49,143 nucleotides of DNA from Acinetobacter amyesii (GCF_002018365.1 NZ_MVKX01000014.1:1-49143), one strand, 5' to 3'. Counted from the stretch's first letter, positions 29,973 through 37,725 are shown. Made by a program: numbers and translations. Notes: generated by a model not told the origin, from the letters alone.

Positions 29973-30710
29973 TTAAATCACGCCAAACTGGTGCAGCATC
30001 ATATAACCACCGAGGGCAATCAACCCGATAAAAAACACCTTACGGAATTTTTGTTCTGGAATGCGGTAACGGATTTTTTTCCCTGCCCACATGCCAATGA
30101 GCGCAGGAATCAGTGCCATGGCTGACATGGCATAATCAATCGGGAGATCTTCCACAGGATTTTGCTGTAAGAACACCGCCAAACAAATGGTTGACGTGGT
30201 AAAGGCCAAACCGAGTGACTGTACGAGATCATCGCGTTTGAGCTGCAAACCTTGCAAATATGGCACCACAGGGATCACCACCACACCTGTCGCAACAGTC
30301 AGCGCTCCACCGAGATAACCGATAATTGGAGATAGCCATTTTTCATGCGGTGCAAAGTTCGGCAAGCTTTTGGCACAAAGCCCATACAATCCATATAGTG
30401 CCAACATGCCCCCTAGTAAAGCTTCACTTTTAAATTCACCATGCCCTAAAGTTGGGAAAATACTCCAAATTGAACCGACGATGATGCCGAGTAACAAGGG
30501 CCAAAAGCGTTGAATGAGGCGCAATACCTGCCCTTCAGCAAATAGTTGCCAAAAGTTGGTGACCATAGATGGAATGATCAATAACGTGGCTGCCTGAAAT
30601 GGACTGATCACCATGGTGAGTAAACCCATCGATACCGCAGGCAGGCCTAACCCAATCGTGCCTTTAATTAGACCTGCGATTGCAAAAACTGTGATGACGA
30701 ACCAAATCAT
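29973..30710 (-). CDS. TauE/SafE family membrane permease
   Basis: The 245-aa integral membrane protein has about eight hydrophobic segments in two repeats. The family motif GLIKGTIGLGLPAVSMGLL opens the protein and GYLGGALTVATGVVVIPVVPYLQ starts the second half. Members export or import sulfite, sulfoacetate or other organic anions; the substrate here is not inferable. It ends 10 bp from the convergent LysR stop. Upstream lies the Xer-site island. Confidence 0.85.
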   Translation of the reverse strand: MIWFVITVFAIAGLIKGTIGLGLPAVSMGLLTMVISPFQAATLLIIPSMVTNFWQLFAEGQVLRLIQRFWPLLLGIIVGSIWSIFPTLGHGEFKSEALLGGMLALYGLYGLCAKSLPNFAPHEKWLSPIIGYLGGALTVATGVVVIPVVPYLQGLQLKRDDLVQSLGLAFTTSTICLAVFLQQNPVEDLPIDYAMSAMALIPALIGMWAGKKIRYRIPEQKFRKVFFIGLIALGGYMMLHQFGVI

Positions 30711-30900
30711 GGCGAAACTCGCTGAAGAATTGGTTCTATGCTATGCAATTCAGGCGCTTTGAAAAATCAGTGTTTTTGGAATAGAGCCTCAATAAAATGT
30801 TGAGGCTAGGTTATAGCGTCTAAAACAGATAGCGTAGATGGGCTAAACAAACTCTTCTGATTTTGAATAAGTTATAAGCGTATTGGTTGAATAGTAATAT

Positions 30901-30939
30901 AAAAACCGTTCCAATATGCTGTTTACTAGAACGGTTTTT
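30901..30939. terminator. Hairpin / probable bidirectional terminator
   Basis: Perfect 11-bp inverted repeat AAAAACCGTTC (30901-30911) and GAACGGTTTTT (30929-30939) with a 17-nt loop. The A/T tails suit termination in either direction. It may be the original terminator of the chorismate mutase operon, now separated from it by the inserted island (inference). Confidence 0.6.
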
Positions 30940-30974
30940 AATAAAATATTGATACTTATAGAAAAATTTCAAGA

Positions 30975-31002
30975 ATTTCGTATAACGTGTATTATGTTAA
31001 TT
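30975..31002 (+). other. dif-like site L (XerC arm to XerD arm, left to right)
   Basis: XerC arm ATTTCGTATAA at 30975-30985, spacer CGTGTA at 30986-30991, XerD arm TTATGTTAATT at 30992-31002. The XerC arm is identical to that of site R (11/11) and the XerD arm differs by one base. The arms fit what I recall of Acinetobacter plasmid pdif sites. Confidence 0.85.
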
Positions 31003-31087
31003 TTAGGAAAACTTAATTATTTAAAAAAATCATATATAAATTAATATGTTATATAATTAGATTGTCAAAATATTGAAATTGGTAAAA

Positions 31088-32584
31088 ATGAGTACATTAA
31101 ATTTAAAAATTGAAAATTTAAGAGGAATTAATACATTTGAAATTAATGTACCGATAAAAAAAGGAATACACATTATATGTGGTTCTAATGGTATTGGAAA
31201 AAGTACAGTTATGACAACTTTATCTAAAATTGTTTATAGAAATGCTTTGAATAAATATTTTAAGCATTCAAATAATACTGCTGTCATTTCTTATGCTTAC
31301 GAAAATACGACTAATACATGGAAGCCAAACCATAAATCTTCTTGGTCTCTGACTGAAAAAGATGAAAGTCAGATCAGTTTCGATGGCATATTTGAGAGTA
31401 GTTTTATTTATGGTAATCGATTTACAGATGCACATAAATCTAAAATTGGTAAGATACTAAGCACCAAAAAAGAAGAATTTATTGATGCCGATCAATTTGT
31501 TTATGAATGGCTAGGCTTTATATTAAAAGATAATAAAAAATATTACAGTAATCTAAAAAAGACTAAATCAGATTTTGATTTGAAAAAATTAGATTTAAGC
31601 AGACCGATGTATGCCCTTATTACTGAAGATAGAATTATTCATCAATGTACTATGAGCTCTGGTGAATATCTAATTATCAGTTTACTAGATTACCTAAAGG
31701 AAAGGCTTGATACACTTAAAAATGATAAACAACATGAGCCAGCTATTGTTATTTTAGATGAAGCAGATTTAGCTTTACATCCAGCCTCACAAGAAAGACT
31801 TATTGAGTTTTTTGAAGAAATCTATGATAAATATAATCTATGTGTATATATTTCTACTCATAGTCCTGTAATCATCTCTAGAATAAATAAAGAAGATATT
31901 TTTCTACTAGATAAAGACGAAAAAAATAATATTGAAGTTACTTATAATTGTTATCCAGGTTACGCAATGCGAGACGTTTCTCTTGGATATTATTTTGACC
32001 GAATTATTCTCGTTGAAGATGTTTTAGCTAAAGCATATATTGAAAAAATTCTACGGGATAAGCTTTCTCATCTAAATGCATTATTCCAAGTTATATGTAT
32101 TGGTGGTTATTCTGGTGTAATTAACTTTCATCGTGAAGCCATGCGTATTCGACTAGGTGGCGCTGGTTGTAAGATCATGTCAATACTTGATGGTGATGTA
32201 GAAACAGAAGTTAAGCAGAAATTTAAAGATGATATACAAGCGATAAACTTATGTTTTTTACCTATTGATAGTTTAGAGAAATTTTTATACATAAATATTA
32301 TAGAAACAAAAAATCGTGAGTTATTTCAGAAAATTGAGAGTAGCTTTTTTAGGCAAAAGAGCTTAAAAACAGTTATAAATGCCCACATTCAAAACACCCA
32401 AAACACTTCAGAGAAAGAGCTAAAAAAAGGGAAAAAATTATGGGAAGAATTAAAATCTGAGGCTTTGAAACAGGGTGCTACTGAATCTAGATTCATTGAT
32501 TTTTTATGTGACCTTGCTTTAAAAGAAGTGAGTAATGAAAATTTAGAAAAAAGATTGCTAAGTTTTCTTGAAAAAAATACTTAA
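31088..32584 (+). CDS. OLD-like AAA/ABC ATPase with C-terminal TOPRIM-like region
   Basis: The product is 498 aa from the ATG at 31088; an upstream in-frame TTG at 31073 adds five residues. The N-terminal ABC-type ATPase has Walker A GSNGIGKST (32-40), signature MSSGE (189-193), Walker B VILDEADLALHP (221-232) and the H-loop STHSP (256-260). The C-terminal part looks TOPRIM-like: an acidic strand ILVED (Glu310), then GGYSG, then LDGD with Asp368 and Asp370, then SLEKFL. This order is that of OLD-family nucleases, which include GajA of Gabija, retron effectors and PARIS-type pairs. No UvrD helicase, reverse transcriptase or second TOPRIM gene is next to it, so it would be a stand-alone or fused version. 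Phage defence is inferred from architecture and context. It is flanked by inverted dif-like sites. Confidence 0.8.
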   Translation: MSTLNLKIENLRGINTFEINVPIKKGIHIICGSNGIGKSTVMTTLSKIVYRNALNKYFKHSNNTAVISYAYENTTNTWKPNHKSSWSLTEKDESQISFDGIFESSFIYGNRFTDAHKSKIGKILSTKKEEFIDADQFVYEWLGFILKDNKKYYSNLKKTKSDFDLKKLDLSRPMYALITEDRIIHQCTMSSGEYLIISLLDYLKERLDTLKNDKQHEPAIVILDEADLALHPASQERLIEFFEEIYDKYNLCVYISTHSPVIISRINKEDIFLLDKDEKNNIEVTYNCYPGYAMRDVSLGYYFDRIILVEDVLAKAYIEKILRDKLSHLNALFQVICIGGYSGVINFHREAMRIRLGGAGCKIMSILDGDVETEVKQKFKDDIQAINLCFLPIDSLEKFLYINIIETKNRELFQKIESSFFRQKSLKTVINAHIQNTQNTSEKELKKGKKLWEELKSEALKQGATESRFIDFLCDLALKEVSNENLEKRLLSFLEKNT

Positions 32585-32591
32585 AATAAGA

Positions 32592-32629
32592 TGAGCCTGT
32601 ACATTATATAAGAGTAATTTACAGGCTCA
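32592..32629 (+). terminator. Hairpin abutting the XerD arm of site M
   Basis: A 10-bp stem TGAGCCTGTA (32592-32601) and TACAGGCTCA (32620-32629) with an 18-nt loop starts 8 bp after the ATPase stop. Its right arm touches the first base of site M. There is no good T run, so it may be a weak terminator or an accessory structure of the Xer site. Confidence 0.55.
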
Positions 32630-32657
32630 ATTTAACATAAAATCTCTTATACAAACC
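32630..32657 (-). other. dif-like site M (decayed XerC arm)
   Basis: On the plus strand: XerD arm complement ATTTAACATAA (32630-32640), spacer AATCTC (32641-32646), then TTATACAAACC (32647-32657) in the XerC position. The last arm matches site R at 8 of 11 bases. The first 23 bases are identical to site R. Orientation is the same as R and opposite to L. Confidence 0.8.
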
Positions 32658-32658
32658 A

Positions 32659-32687
32659 AAAAATGGAAGTCTATAACTTCCATTTTT
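32659..32687. terminator. Bidirectional terminator between the two island genes
   Basis: A 12-bp perfect stem AAAAATGGAAGT (32659-32670) and ACTTCCATTTTT (32676-32687) with a CTATA loop. It lies between the convergent ATPase and 298-aa genes, with A/T tracts on both sides. Confidence 0.9.
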
Positions 32688-32730
32688 AATATGATTTTTC
32701 AGTTTATTTAGCATAAAATTAGTTAAAATC

Positions 32731-33627
32731 TTAAGAAAGCTGTTCTGCTATTTTTCTCGTTTCTCGTATTAAAAAATCTCCATAAACTTCTTCTGGAAAA
32801 ATTTTTAACCGTTTCGTGAAGGGTGAAATAATAAGTGTACTTTTCTTTTCTGTTAGATTATCTATATTTTTATAATGAAATTTTACAAATCCATATTCTA
32901 CAGCTAATCTAATAAAATCTTTATTTAAATCAGTTAGTTCCAAGAATTTTGTTTTTTTAGTTTTGAAGACCTGAGAATAAGACTCTAAATTACTATCTGC
33001 CAAACTTTTTAAGAAAGCTCTATCCTTATCAGATAAAACTATATTTTGCTCATCAAAGGAATCTGGAATGTTATTGATAACAGCTTCTACGTAAGTCAAT
33101 GTTTTATTATGGTTAATATCATCAGCCGTAATTTTTTCATAAATTGGTGTTATTTCAATTCTTTTAAATTTATTATTTAGTGTAGGTGTATTAACTAACG
33201 TTTTAAGAAACTCTTCAACAATTGCATGTGTTGTTTTATTCTTTTTGAAAGCTAATTCACAGATAATTTTTCTTTCCGATGGGTAGAAAATAGCACTGAA
33301 ATCTTTAGGGTTTGCTTTATAGTTTGTTGGGATATATTTATGAGTATCTAATTTCACATTCTGAGATTCTACTGTATCTCTAAAATTACTAGTAAGCCCA
33401 GTACTTTTAAAAATTTCGCATCTAAAACCATGCTCTAATTTATCGTCATTTAATGGCTTTACACTATCAAACTTTACGTAGTTGGAACGAGCTTGTAAAG
33501 GTACTTCACGAAGATTTCTACTTAGATCCAAAAACAAATCTATATATGTCTTTGTTGAAACATCATCAGAAAAAATCTGTACATCAAAAGCTGTATAAAG
33601 CACAGAACATGAACGTGATCCTGACAT
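32731..33627 (-). CDS. Uncharacterised 298-aa island protein (weak DUF4747-like resemblance)
   Basis: The product is 298 aa from the ATG at 33627 (MSGSRSCSVLY), six bases after GAGA; an in-frame TTG at 33654 is the alternative. It is soluble and Lys/Asn-rich, with no signal peptide or membrane segment. Features: an N-terminal strand-rich part; a central segment THKYIPTNYKANPKDFSAIF; then YPSERKIICELAFKK; a helix HAIVEEFLKTLVN; and a C-terminal region with ELTDLNKDFIRLAVEYGFVKF. From memory this layout resembles DUF4747 proteins, but I cannot confirm it and propose no function. Its low GC is unlike the flanks. It lies between directly repeated dif-like sites M and R. A palindrome sits in its upstream region. 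Confidence 0.7.
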   Translation of the reverse strand: MSGSRSCSVLYTAFDVQIFSDDVSTKTYIDLFLDLSRNLREVPLQARSNYVKFDSVKPLNDDKLEHGFRCEIFKSTGLTSNFRDTVESQNVKLDTHKYIPTNYKANPKDFSAIFYPSERKIICELAFKKNKTTHAIVEEFLKTLVNTPTLNNKFKRIEITPIYEKITADDINHNKTLTYVEAVINNIPDSFDEQNIVLSDKDRAFLKSLADSNLESYSQVFKTKKTKFLELTDLNKDFIRLAVEYGFVKFHYKNIDNLTEKKSTLIISPFTKRLKIFPEEVYGDFLIRETRKIAEQLS

Positions 33628-33699
33628 ATTTTTCTCATTAAGATTATCGAGCAACGATTATACAATCTATTATTTTTTTCTTCTTTTTCATAATCATAT

Positions 33700-33714
33700 A
33701 AGTTGTTACAACTT
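33700..33714. promoter_or_regulatory. Candidate operator palindrome upstream of the 298-aa gene
   Basis: Perfect inverted repeat AAGTTGT (33700-33706), centre T, ACAACTT (33708-33714), about 75 bp upstream of the 298-aa start and inside the island. It could bind a dimeric regulator; none is encoded in the island. Confidence 0.4.
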
Positions 33715-33785
33715 GTAAATTTAGTTCATAGCCTGTTTTATTCTATTAGTTCAAAATTTTTGGCGCATTAAAAATATACTAGGAT

Positions 33786-33813
33786 ATTTAACATAAAATC
33801 TCTTATACGAAAT
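33786..33813 (-). other. dif-like site R (intact XerC and XerD arms)
   Basis: Read on the minus strand: XerC arm ATTTCGTATAA, spacer GAGATT, XerD arm TTATGTTAAAT. The XerD arm is the same as in E. coli dif as I recall it. On the plus strand the arms are at 33786-33796 and 33803-33813. It ends 15 bp before the last base of the chorismate mutase stop codon at 33829. Confidence 0.88.
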
Positions 33814-33828
33814 TCAAATCCGCCCTAA

Positions 33829-34149
33829 CTATGGTCGAATCTCTTTCAACTCACGTTGAATAAAATGCTGAATCATATCGCGGTATAAACGTTCCACAAT
33901 ATCTGCATTTACACCGTGCTCTGTGGCTTGTAGACGAATTTTACTTATCACCGCTTCAACACGTTCTGGTGATTGAACATCCTGTACTGAACGCTTAAAA
34001 CGCACCGCTTGATCGACATAAAACTGACGTGCAGCAATGAGCTCAATAATCCCCTGATCAATCACATCAATCTGTGCGCGGGCTTGCTCTAATGACTCAA
34101 CTTTTTCTTTCTTCATCTTCTCTGGCTTCACTTTCAGCGGTGTTTTCAC
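33829..34149 (-). CDS. Monofunctional chorismate mutase (AroQ class)
   Basis: Converts chorismate to prephenate for phenylalanine and tyrosine synthesis. The 106-aa all-helical AroQ protein has conserved segments ARAQIDVIDQGIIELIAAR (first helix with the catalytic Arg) and FYVDQAVRFKRSV, and VERLYRDMIQHFIQRELKE in the last helix. No prephenate dehydratase domain is attached. A PchB-type isochorismate pyruvate lyase is a possible alternative. The GTG at 34149 has GAGAAG seven bases upstream; an ATG at 34116 would give 95 aa. With the GTG it overlaps the upstream 440-aa gene by 53 bp, implying coupling. The island begins 15 bp beyond the stop. Confidence 0.82.
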   Translation of the reverse strand: MKTPLKVKPEKMKKEKVESLEQARAQIDVIDQGIIELIAARQFYVDQAVRFKRSVQDVQSPERVEAVISKIRLQATEHGVNADIVERLYRDMIQHFIQRELKEIRP

Positions 34150-35419
34150 TTTTATACTTCTCTTCTAACACATTACTGAAAATACTTTCAATCATCCAAA
34201 CGCGGTATAAGCTATTAAATACATAGCTTTGACCTGCAATACGTAATTCCAAAACGGGAAAATCGGGCTGTGACTTCATCTCACAGTGCATATCATTTTC
34301 TGTTAATTTTTCAGCAATATCCTCAGTGCTCAGTTCAGAAATCTCTAACTCATACTGTAAAGCCTGAAAATGTGCTTTGAAGGATAAATCACGCCCTTTG
34401 GTCCATACGGTTTCCAAAATGCGATACATCACATCAATACGCTGCTCTTCAGGCGCACTGTAGTACAGCTGAGACATAGCTAAAGTCGCAGCTTCTGTAG
34501 GTCGGCAAAATGGCGTGAACTTAACTTCTGTACGTTTAGACAGACGTGTTGCCAAACTCCAGTCAAACAAATCTCGACCGTGATACGACAATGGATACAC
34601 ATTTAACTGGATATTGTAATAGTCCGCCAATTCCTCACGAATATAAGCCAACAGTAACCATGAAATCGGATCTTCCATCGCGATGTAGAGATCAAGCTCA
34701 GGATCGAGTCCCTGAATTTCATTCAACTCCTCTGCATCACTAATCAGGTGCTCACGCCATTCAATATGATTGATCATAAAGATCGGGTTATCTGTCAGGA
34801 GTTTTTGTTGTTTTAAACGGCGTGTTAAACGCAGTAAATCATCTACAGCATGGTACTTACGTTCACCAAACTCAAAATACCCCGTCAAAATTGGTACGTC
34901 AGAAAAGATCCGTTCTAGAAAATCTTGCGCTTTATGATGACGGCTGGCCATCGCGTACAGTGTTCTCAGCTTGCCATACTGCTTTTGCCACAACATGTGG
35001 AACACATCTTCAAGTAAATAGAGAAAATCTTGGCCGCGTAATGGGGTATTTTTTAGAATAATTTCGGCTTGTTCTAAAGCTTCAGCGGTCGGTTGTTCAG
35101 GTGTTTCATGAAAACTAAAACGATGCTGCCGCGCTAAAATTTGGGCATCATTCAGACAATATTGTTGCCATTCTATCGATGACATTTGATTGGGAGGTTC
35201 AGCACTCTGACGACAAATAATCACTTTCAGTGGTTTAATTTCATCACTGAGAATTTCTTCTAATTGAGGCAGTTGCTGCGCAGCCAAATAGCTATAGACA
35301 TCATCCAGTCGAAGATAAACACTCAGACCTTGTTCCGTGGGTAACACCGCTTGTCGGGTCGGTTTCTGATAAAACCAACTCGATCGGATTGGATCGAACC
35401 AACGGCGTAACAGTGACAT
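34097..35419 (-). CDS. Uncharacterised protein, possible tandem DsbA/HCCA-isomerase-like domains
   Basis: The product is 440 aa, soluble, with no signal peptide. Two halves look internally similar in outline. Each has a strand with a following helix near its start (GLSVYLRLDDVYSYLAAQQLP; LDLYIAMEDPISWLLLAYI), a spacer with PLxxxGRD (TPLRGQDFLYLL; YPLSYHGRDLFDW), and a helical segment. This pattern is reminiscent of thioredoxin-fold DsbA/2-hydroxychromene-2-carboxylate isomerase proteins, but there is no CxxC. The acidic, charged C-terminal tail overlaps the chorismate mutase start. GAGG lies 10 bp before the ATG. Function unknown. Confidence 0.72.
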   Translation of the reverse strand: MSLLRRWFDPIRSSWFYQKPTRQAVLPTEQGLSVYLRLDDVYSYLAAQQLPQLEEILSDEIKPLKVIICRQSAEPPNQMSSIEWQQYCLNDAQILARQHRFSFHETPEQPTAEALEQAEIILKNTPLRGQDFLYLLEDVFHMLWQKQYGKLRTLYAMASRHHKAQDFLERIFSDVPILTGYFEFGERKYHAVDDLLRLTRRLKQQKLLTDNPIFMINHIEWREHLISDAEELNEIQGLDPELDLYIAMEDPISWLLLAYIREELADYYNIQLNVYPLSYHGRDLFDWSLATRLSKRTEVKFTPFCRPTEAATLAMSQLYYSAPEEQRIDVMYRILETVWTKGRDLSFKAHFQALQYELEISELSTEDIAEKLTENDMHCEMKSQPDFPVLELRIAGQSYVFNSLYRVWMIESIFSNVLEEKYKSENTAESEAREDEERKS

Positions 35420-35570
35420 GCGTTTTTTGCCTCAAAATGATGAATTGTGCCGAACCTGCCAGCACATGCTTAAAATTCAACTTCTATTATGAAGCTGTTT
35501 TAAATGAGATATAAGCCTTGTGCAAAACTTATATCAAGTCAGGGCTGAATGTTCAATGTTTAACAATGGA

Positions 35571-37256
35571 TTAGACGTCTAGATTTAGGTCAGTCACCGC
35601 ACCTTTCTCTGCACCAGAGGTCAACTTGGCAAATTTAGCCAAAGCGCCGTGGGTATAGTTTGGTTTCGGTTTGACCCAGGCCGCGCGACGTGCAGCAATT
35701 TCATCATCAGCCACATGCCACGTCATTTCACGGGTTTCAGCGTTAATTGAAATTTTATCGCCGTTTTTAACCAAGCCAATCGGGCCGCCTTCATAGGCTT
35801 CTGGCGTTACATGACCAATCACAAAACCATGGCTGCCGCCCGAGAAACGTCCATCGGTCAACAGTGCAACAGATTGGCCTAGGCCCTTACCAATAATTGC
35901 AGAAGTCGGTTTTAACATTTCCGGCATACCTGGCCCGCCTTTCGGCCCGACACCGCGAATCACCACCACTTCACCTTCTTGCACTTCGCCATCTAAAATA
36001 CCGCGCATAGCACCCTGCTCACCCTCAAACACCCGCGCAGGCCCTTCAAAATACAACCCTTCTTTACCGGTAATTTTAGCCACAGCACCTGTCGGTGACA
36101 GATTGCCTTTCAGCACCACTAAGTGCGAATCCTTTTTGATTGGTGCATCAAATGGCAAAATAATCTGCTGACCTTCTGGATAATCTGCTACATCGGCTAA
36201 GTTTTCCGCCAAAGTTTTGCCCGTGACCGTCAGGCAAGAACCATCGAGCATACCTGCATCCAGCATGCGCTTCATCAGCGGTTGAATGCCGCCAATGGCA
36301 ATCAGTTCCGACATTAAATATTTACCCGATGGACGTACATCGGCCACCACAGGAATGTCTTTACCGATGCGTACAAAATCATCCAAAGAGAGTTCCACGC
36401 CTGCGGTATGCGCCATGGCAATCAAATGCAGCACGCCATTGGTTGAACCACCTAAGGCAATCAGCACTTTAATCGAGTTTTCAAAAGCGGCTTTGGTCAT
36501 AATGTCACGCGGCTTGATATCAAGACGCAGCAGATTCATCACGGCTTCACCTGCACGCTGGCAGTCGGCAATTTTATCCGCGGATACCGCTTCCTGTGCT
36601 GAAGATCCCGGCAGACTCATGCCCAGCGCTTCAATCGCTGAAGCCATCGAATTGGCCGTGTACATACCGCCGCACGACCCCGGCCCCGGCAGCGCGACTT
36701 CTTCAATCTGCTTCACTTGAATTTCATTGATTTCGCCTTTGGCGTGCTGACCCACTGCTTCAAATACCGAAATCATGTCGGTATGTCCTGCTCCGGGTTT
36801 GATGGTGCCACCATAAATAAACAGACCCGGACGGTTTAATCGCGCCAAACCCATGATACAGCCCGGCATGTTCTTGTCACAGCCGCCAATCGCAATCACG
36901 CCATCATAGGCCTGACAGCCCACCACAGCTTCAATAGAGTCGGCAATGATTTCCCGCGACAGCAGTGAATACTTCATACCTTCAGTACCATTGGAAATGC
37001 CGTCAGAAATAGTAATGGTATTGAAAATAATGCCTTTTCCGCCTGCAGCATTGACCCCGTTCTCAGCTTCACGCGCCAATCCATCAATATGCATATTACA
37101 CGGCGTGACGTTGGCCCAAGTTGAGGCAATGCCTATAAATGGGCGAGTAAAGTCAGCATCTTGGAAGCCTGTTGCACGCATCATGGAACGTGCAGGCGCA
37201 TTTTCTATGCCGTCATAAACAGGCGCTGAATGTTCGCGGATATTATTTTTACTCAT
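35571..37256 (-). CDS. ilvD: Dihydroxy-acid dehydratase, short (561-aa) type
   Basis: Dehydrates 2,3-dihydroxy-isovalerate and -methylvalerate in valine, leucine and isoleucine synthesis. The 561-aa IlvD/Edd-family protein has iron-sulfur cysteines in CDKNMPGC and [14 protein letters not shown]. The substrate/Mg region includes [23 protein letters not shown] sequence near residue 75-90, and the C-terminal [20 protein letters not shown] is intact. AAGGAAG precedes the ATG. It is clearly different in sequence and length from the 609-aa ilvD 690 bp away, so it belongs to a different IlvD subfamily. A sugar-acid dehydratase role is possible but less likely. Confidence 0.85.
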   Translation of the reverse strand: MSKNNIREHSAPVYDGIENAPARSMMRATGFQDADFTRPFIGIASTWANVTPCNMHIDGLAREAENGVNAAGGKGIIFNTITISDGISNGTEGMKYSLLSREIIADSIEAVVGCQAYDGVIAIGGCDKNMPGCIMGLARLNRPGLFIYGGTIKPGAGHTDMISVFEAVGQHAKGEINEIQVKQIEEVALPGPGSCGGMYTANSMASAIEALGMSLPGSSAQEAVSADKIADCQRAGEAVMNLLRLDIKPRDIMTKAAFENSIKVLIALGGSTNGVLHLIAMAHTAGVELSLDDFVRIGKDIPVVADVRPSGKYLMSELIAIGGIQPLMKRMLDAGMLDGSCLTVTGKTLAENLADVADYPEGQQIILPFDAPIKKDSHLVVLKGNLSPTGAVAKITGKEGLYFEGPARVFEGEQGAMRGILDGEVQEGEVVVIRGVGPKGGPGMPEMLKPTSAIIGKGLGQSVALLTDGRFSGGSHGFVIGHVTPEAYEGGPIGLVKNGDKISINAETREMTWHVADDEIAARRAAWVKPKPNYTHGALAKFAKLTSGAEKGAVTDLNLDV

Positions 37257-37405
37257 TGTTCTTCCTTGGCGATCGCTGATTTTGTGCCTCAGCTTTGGCG
37301 GATTCTTTTAAAATTATTGTATAGAAAGCGCTCAGTATGTAAAAGAAATTAGATCTCAACAAAAAAGATTTTTAGCGCATGCAATACCATTCAATCACAT
37401 GACAA

Positions 37406-37496
37406 AGCGACATGGATGTCGCTGTTTTCCTGTATGGCAGGGATGCCATATCAGGAGAACAAAAGATTTTTGTTACTTTTGATCTTTCAAAAGTAA
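37406..37496. repeat. Palindrome cluster 1 (three hairpins)
   Basis: AGCGACAT / ATGTCGCT with loop GG (37406-37423); TATGGCA / TGCCATA with loop GGGA (37433-37450); TTACTTTTG / CAAAAGTAA with six bases between (37473-37496). The regular spacing suggests a dispersed repeat element rather than a single terminator. Confidence 0.75.
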
Positions 37497-37725
37497 GGGA
37501 TTGCCTACACAAAGTCATATAAATTATAGCTACTATTCGAGGCTGTCTTTTTTAGAATTTTAATGACATCAACTAATTATTAAATTTTATTTAGTTGCTT
37601 CAAGAAACATTCTTTTTAATCAGATTAATAAATCTATAACTTAGAATTATTGTCCCATTATTTCATTTAAAAGCTGAATACAGCGGAGTCTTACCTCTAT
37701 AAAAGCTAATTTTCGGAGCTCGTAT

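Larger units (their letters stand above)
30711..31087. other. Intergenic region left of the accessory island
   Basis: Holds the TauE/SafE promoter region, an 11-bp-stem hairpin at 30901-30939, the left dif-like site at 30975-31002 and an AT-rich leader for the ATPase gene. No ORF or tRNA was seen. Confidence 0.7.
30975..33813. mobile_element. Accessory island bounded by dif-like (pdif) Xer sites
   Basis: About 2.84 kb, visibly richer in A+T than its flanks. It lies between the TauE/SafE gene and the 3' end of the chorismate mutase gene. Its edges are 28-bp sites with XerC-arm, 6-bp spacer and XerD-arm layout in opposite orientation, and a third site lies inside at 32630. It carries an OLD-like ATPase gene and an unknown 298-aa gene, convergently arranged. 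No integrase, transposase or tRNA is present, consistent with use of host XerC/XerD. This matches the structure of pdif modules known from Acinetobacter plasmids; the mobility itself is inferred. Confidence 0.7.

Noticed and set aside
30975..31002. Site L as the chromosomal dif itself
   Set aside because: The locus is near a K locus, an rRNA operon and ppc rather than a likely terminus, and paired inverted sites fit modules better. It cannot be excluded without whole-genome GC skew.
32706..32733. Possible fourth dif-like site (ATTTAGCATAA)
   Set aside because: Only the XerD-like arm matches, at 10 of 11 bases; the opposite arm does not resemble a XerC arm. It is probably chance in AT-rich DNA.
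31073..33627. Calling the island a Gabija, PARIS or retron system
   Set aside because: The expected partners (UvrD helicase, separate DUF4435 protein, reverse transcriptase with ncRNA) are absent; only the OLD-like architecture is supported.
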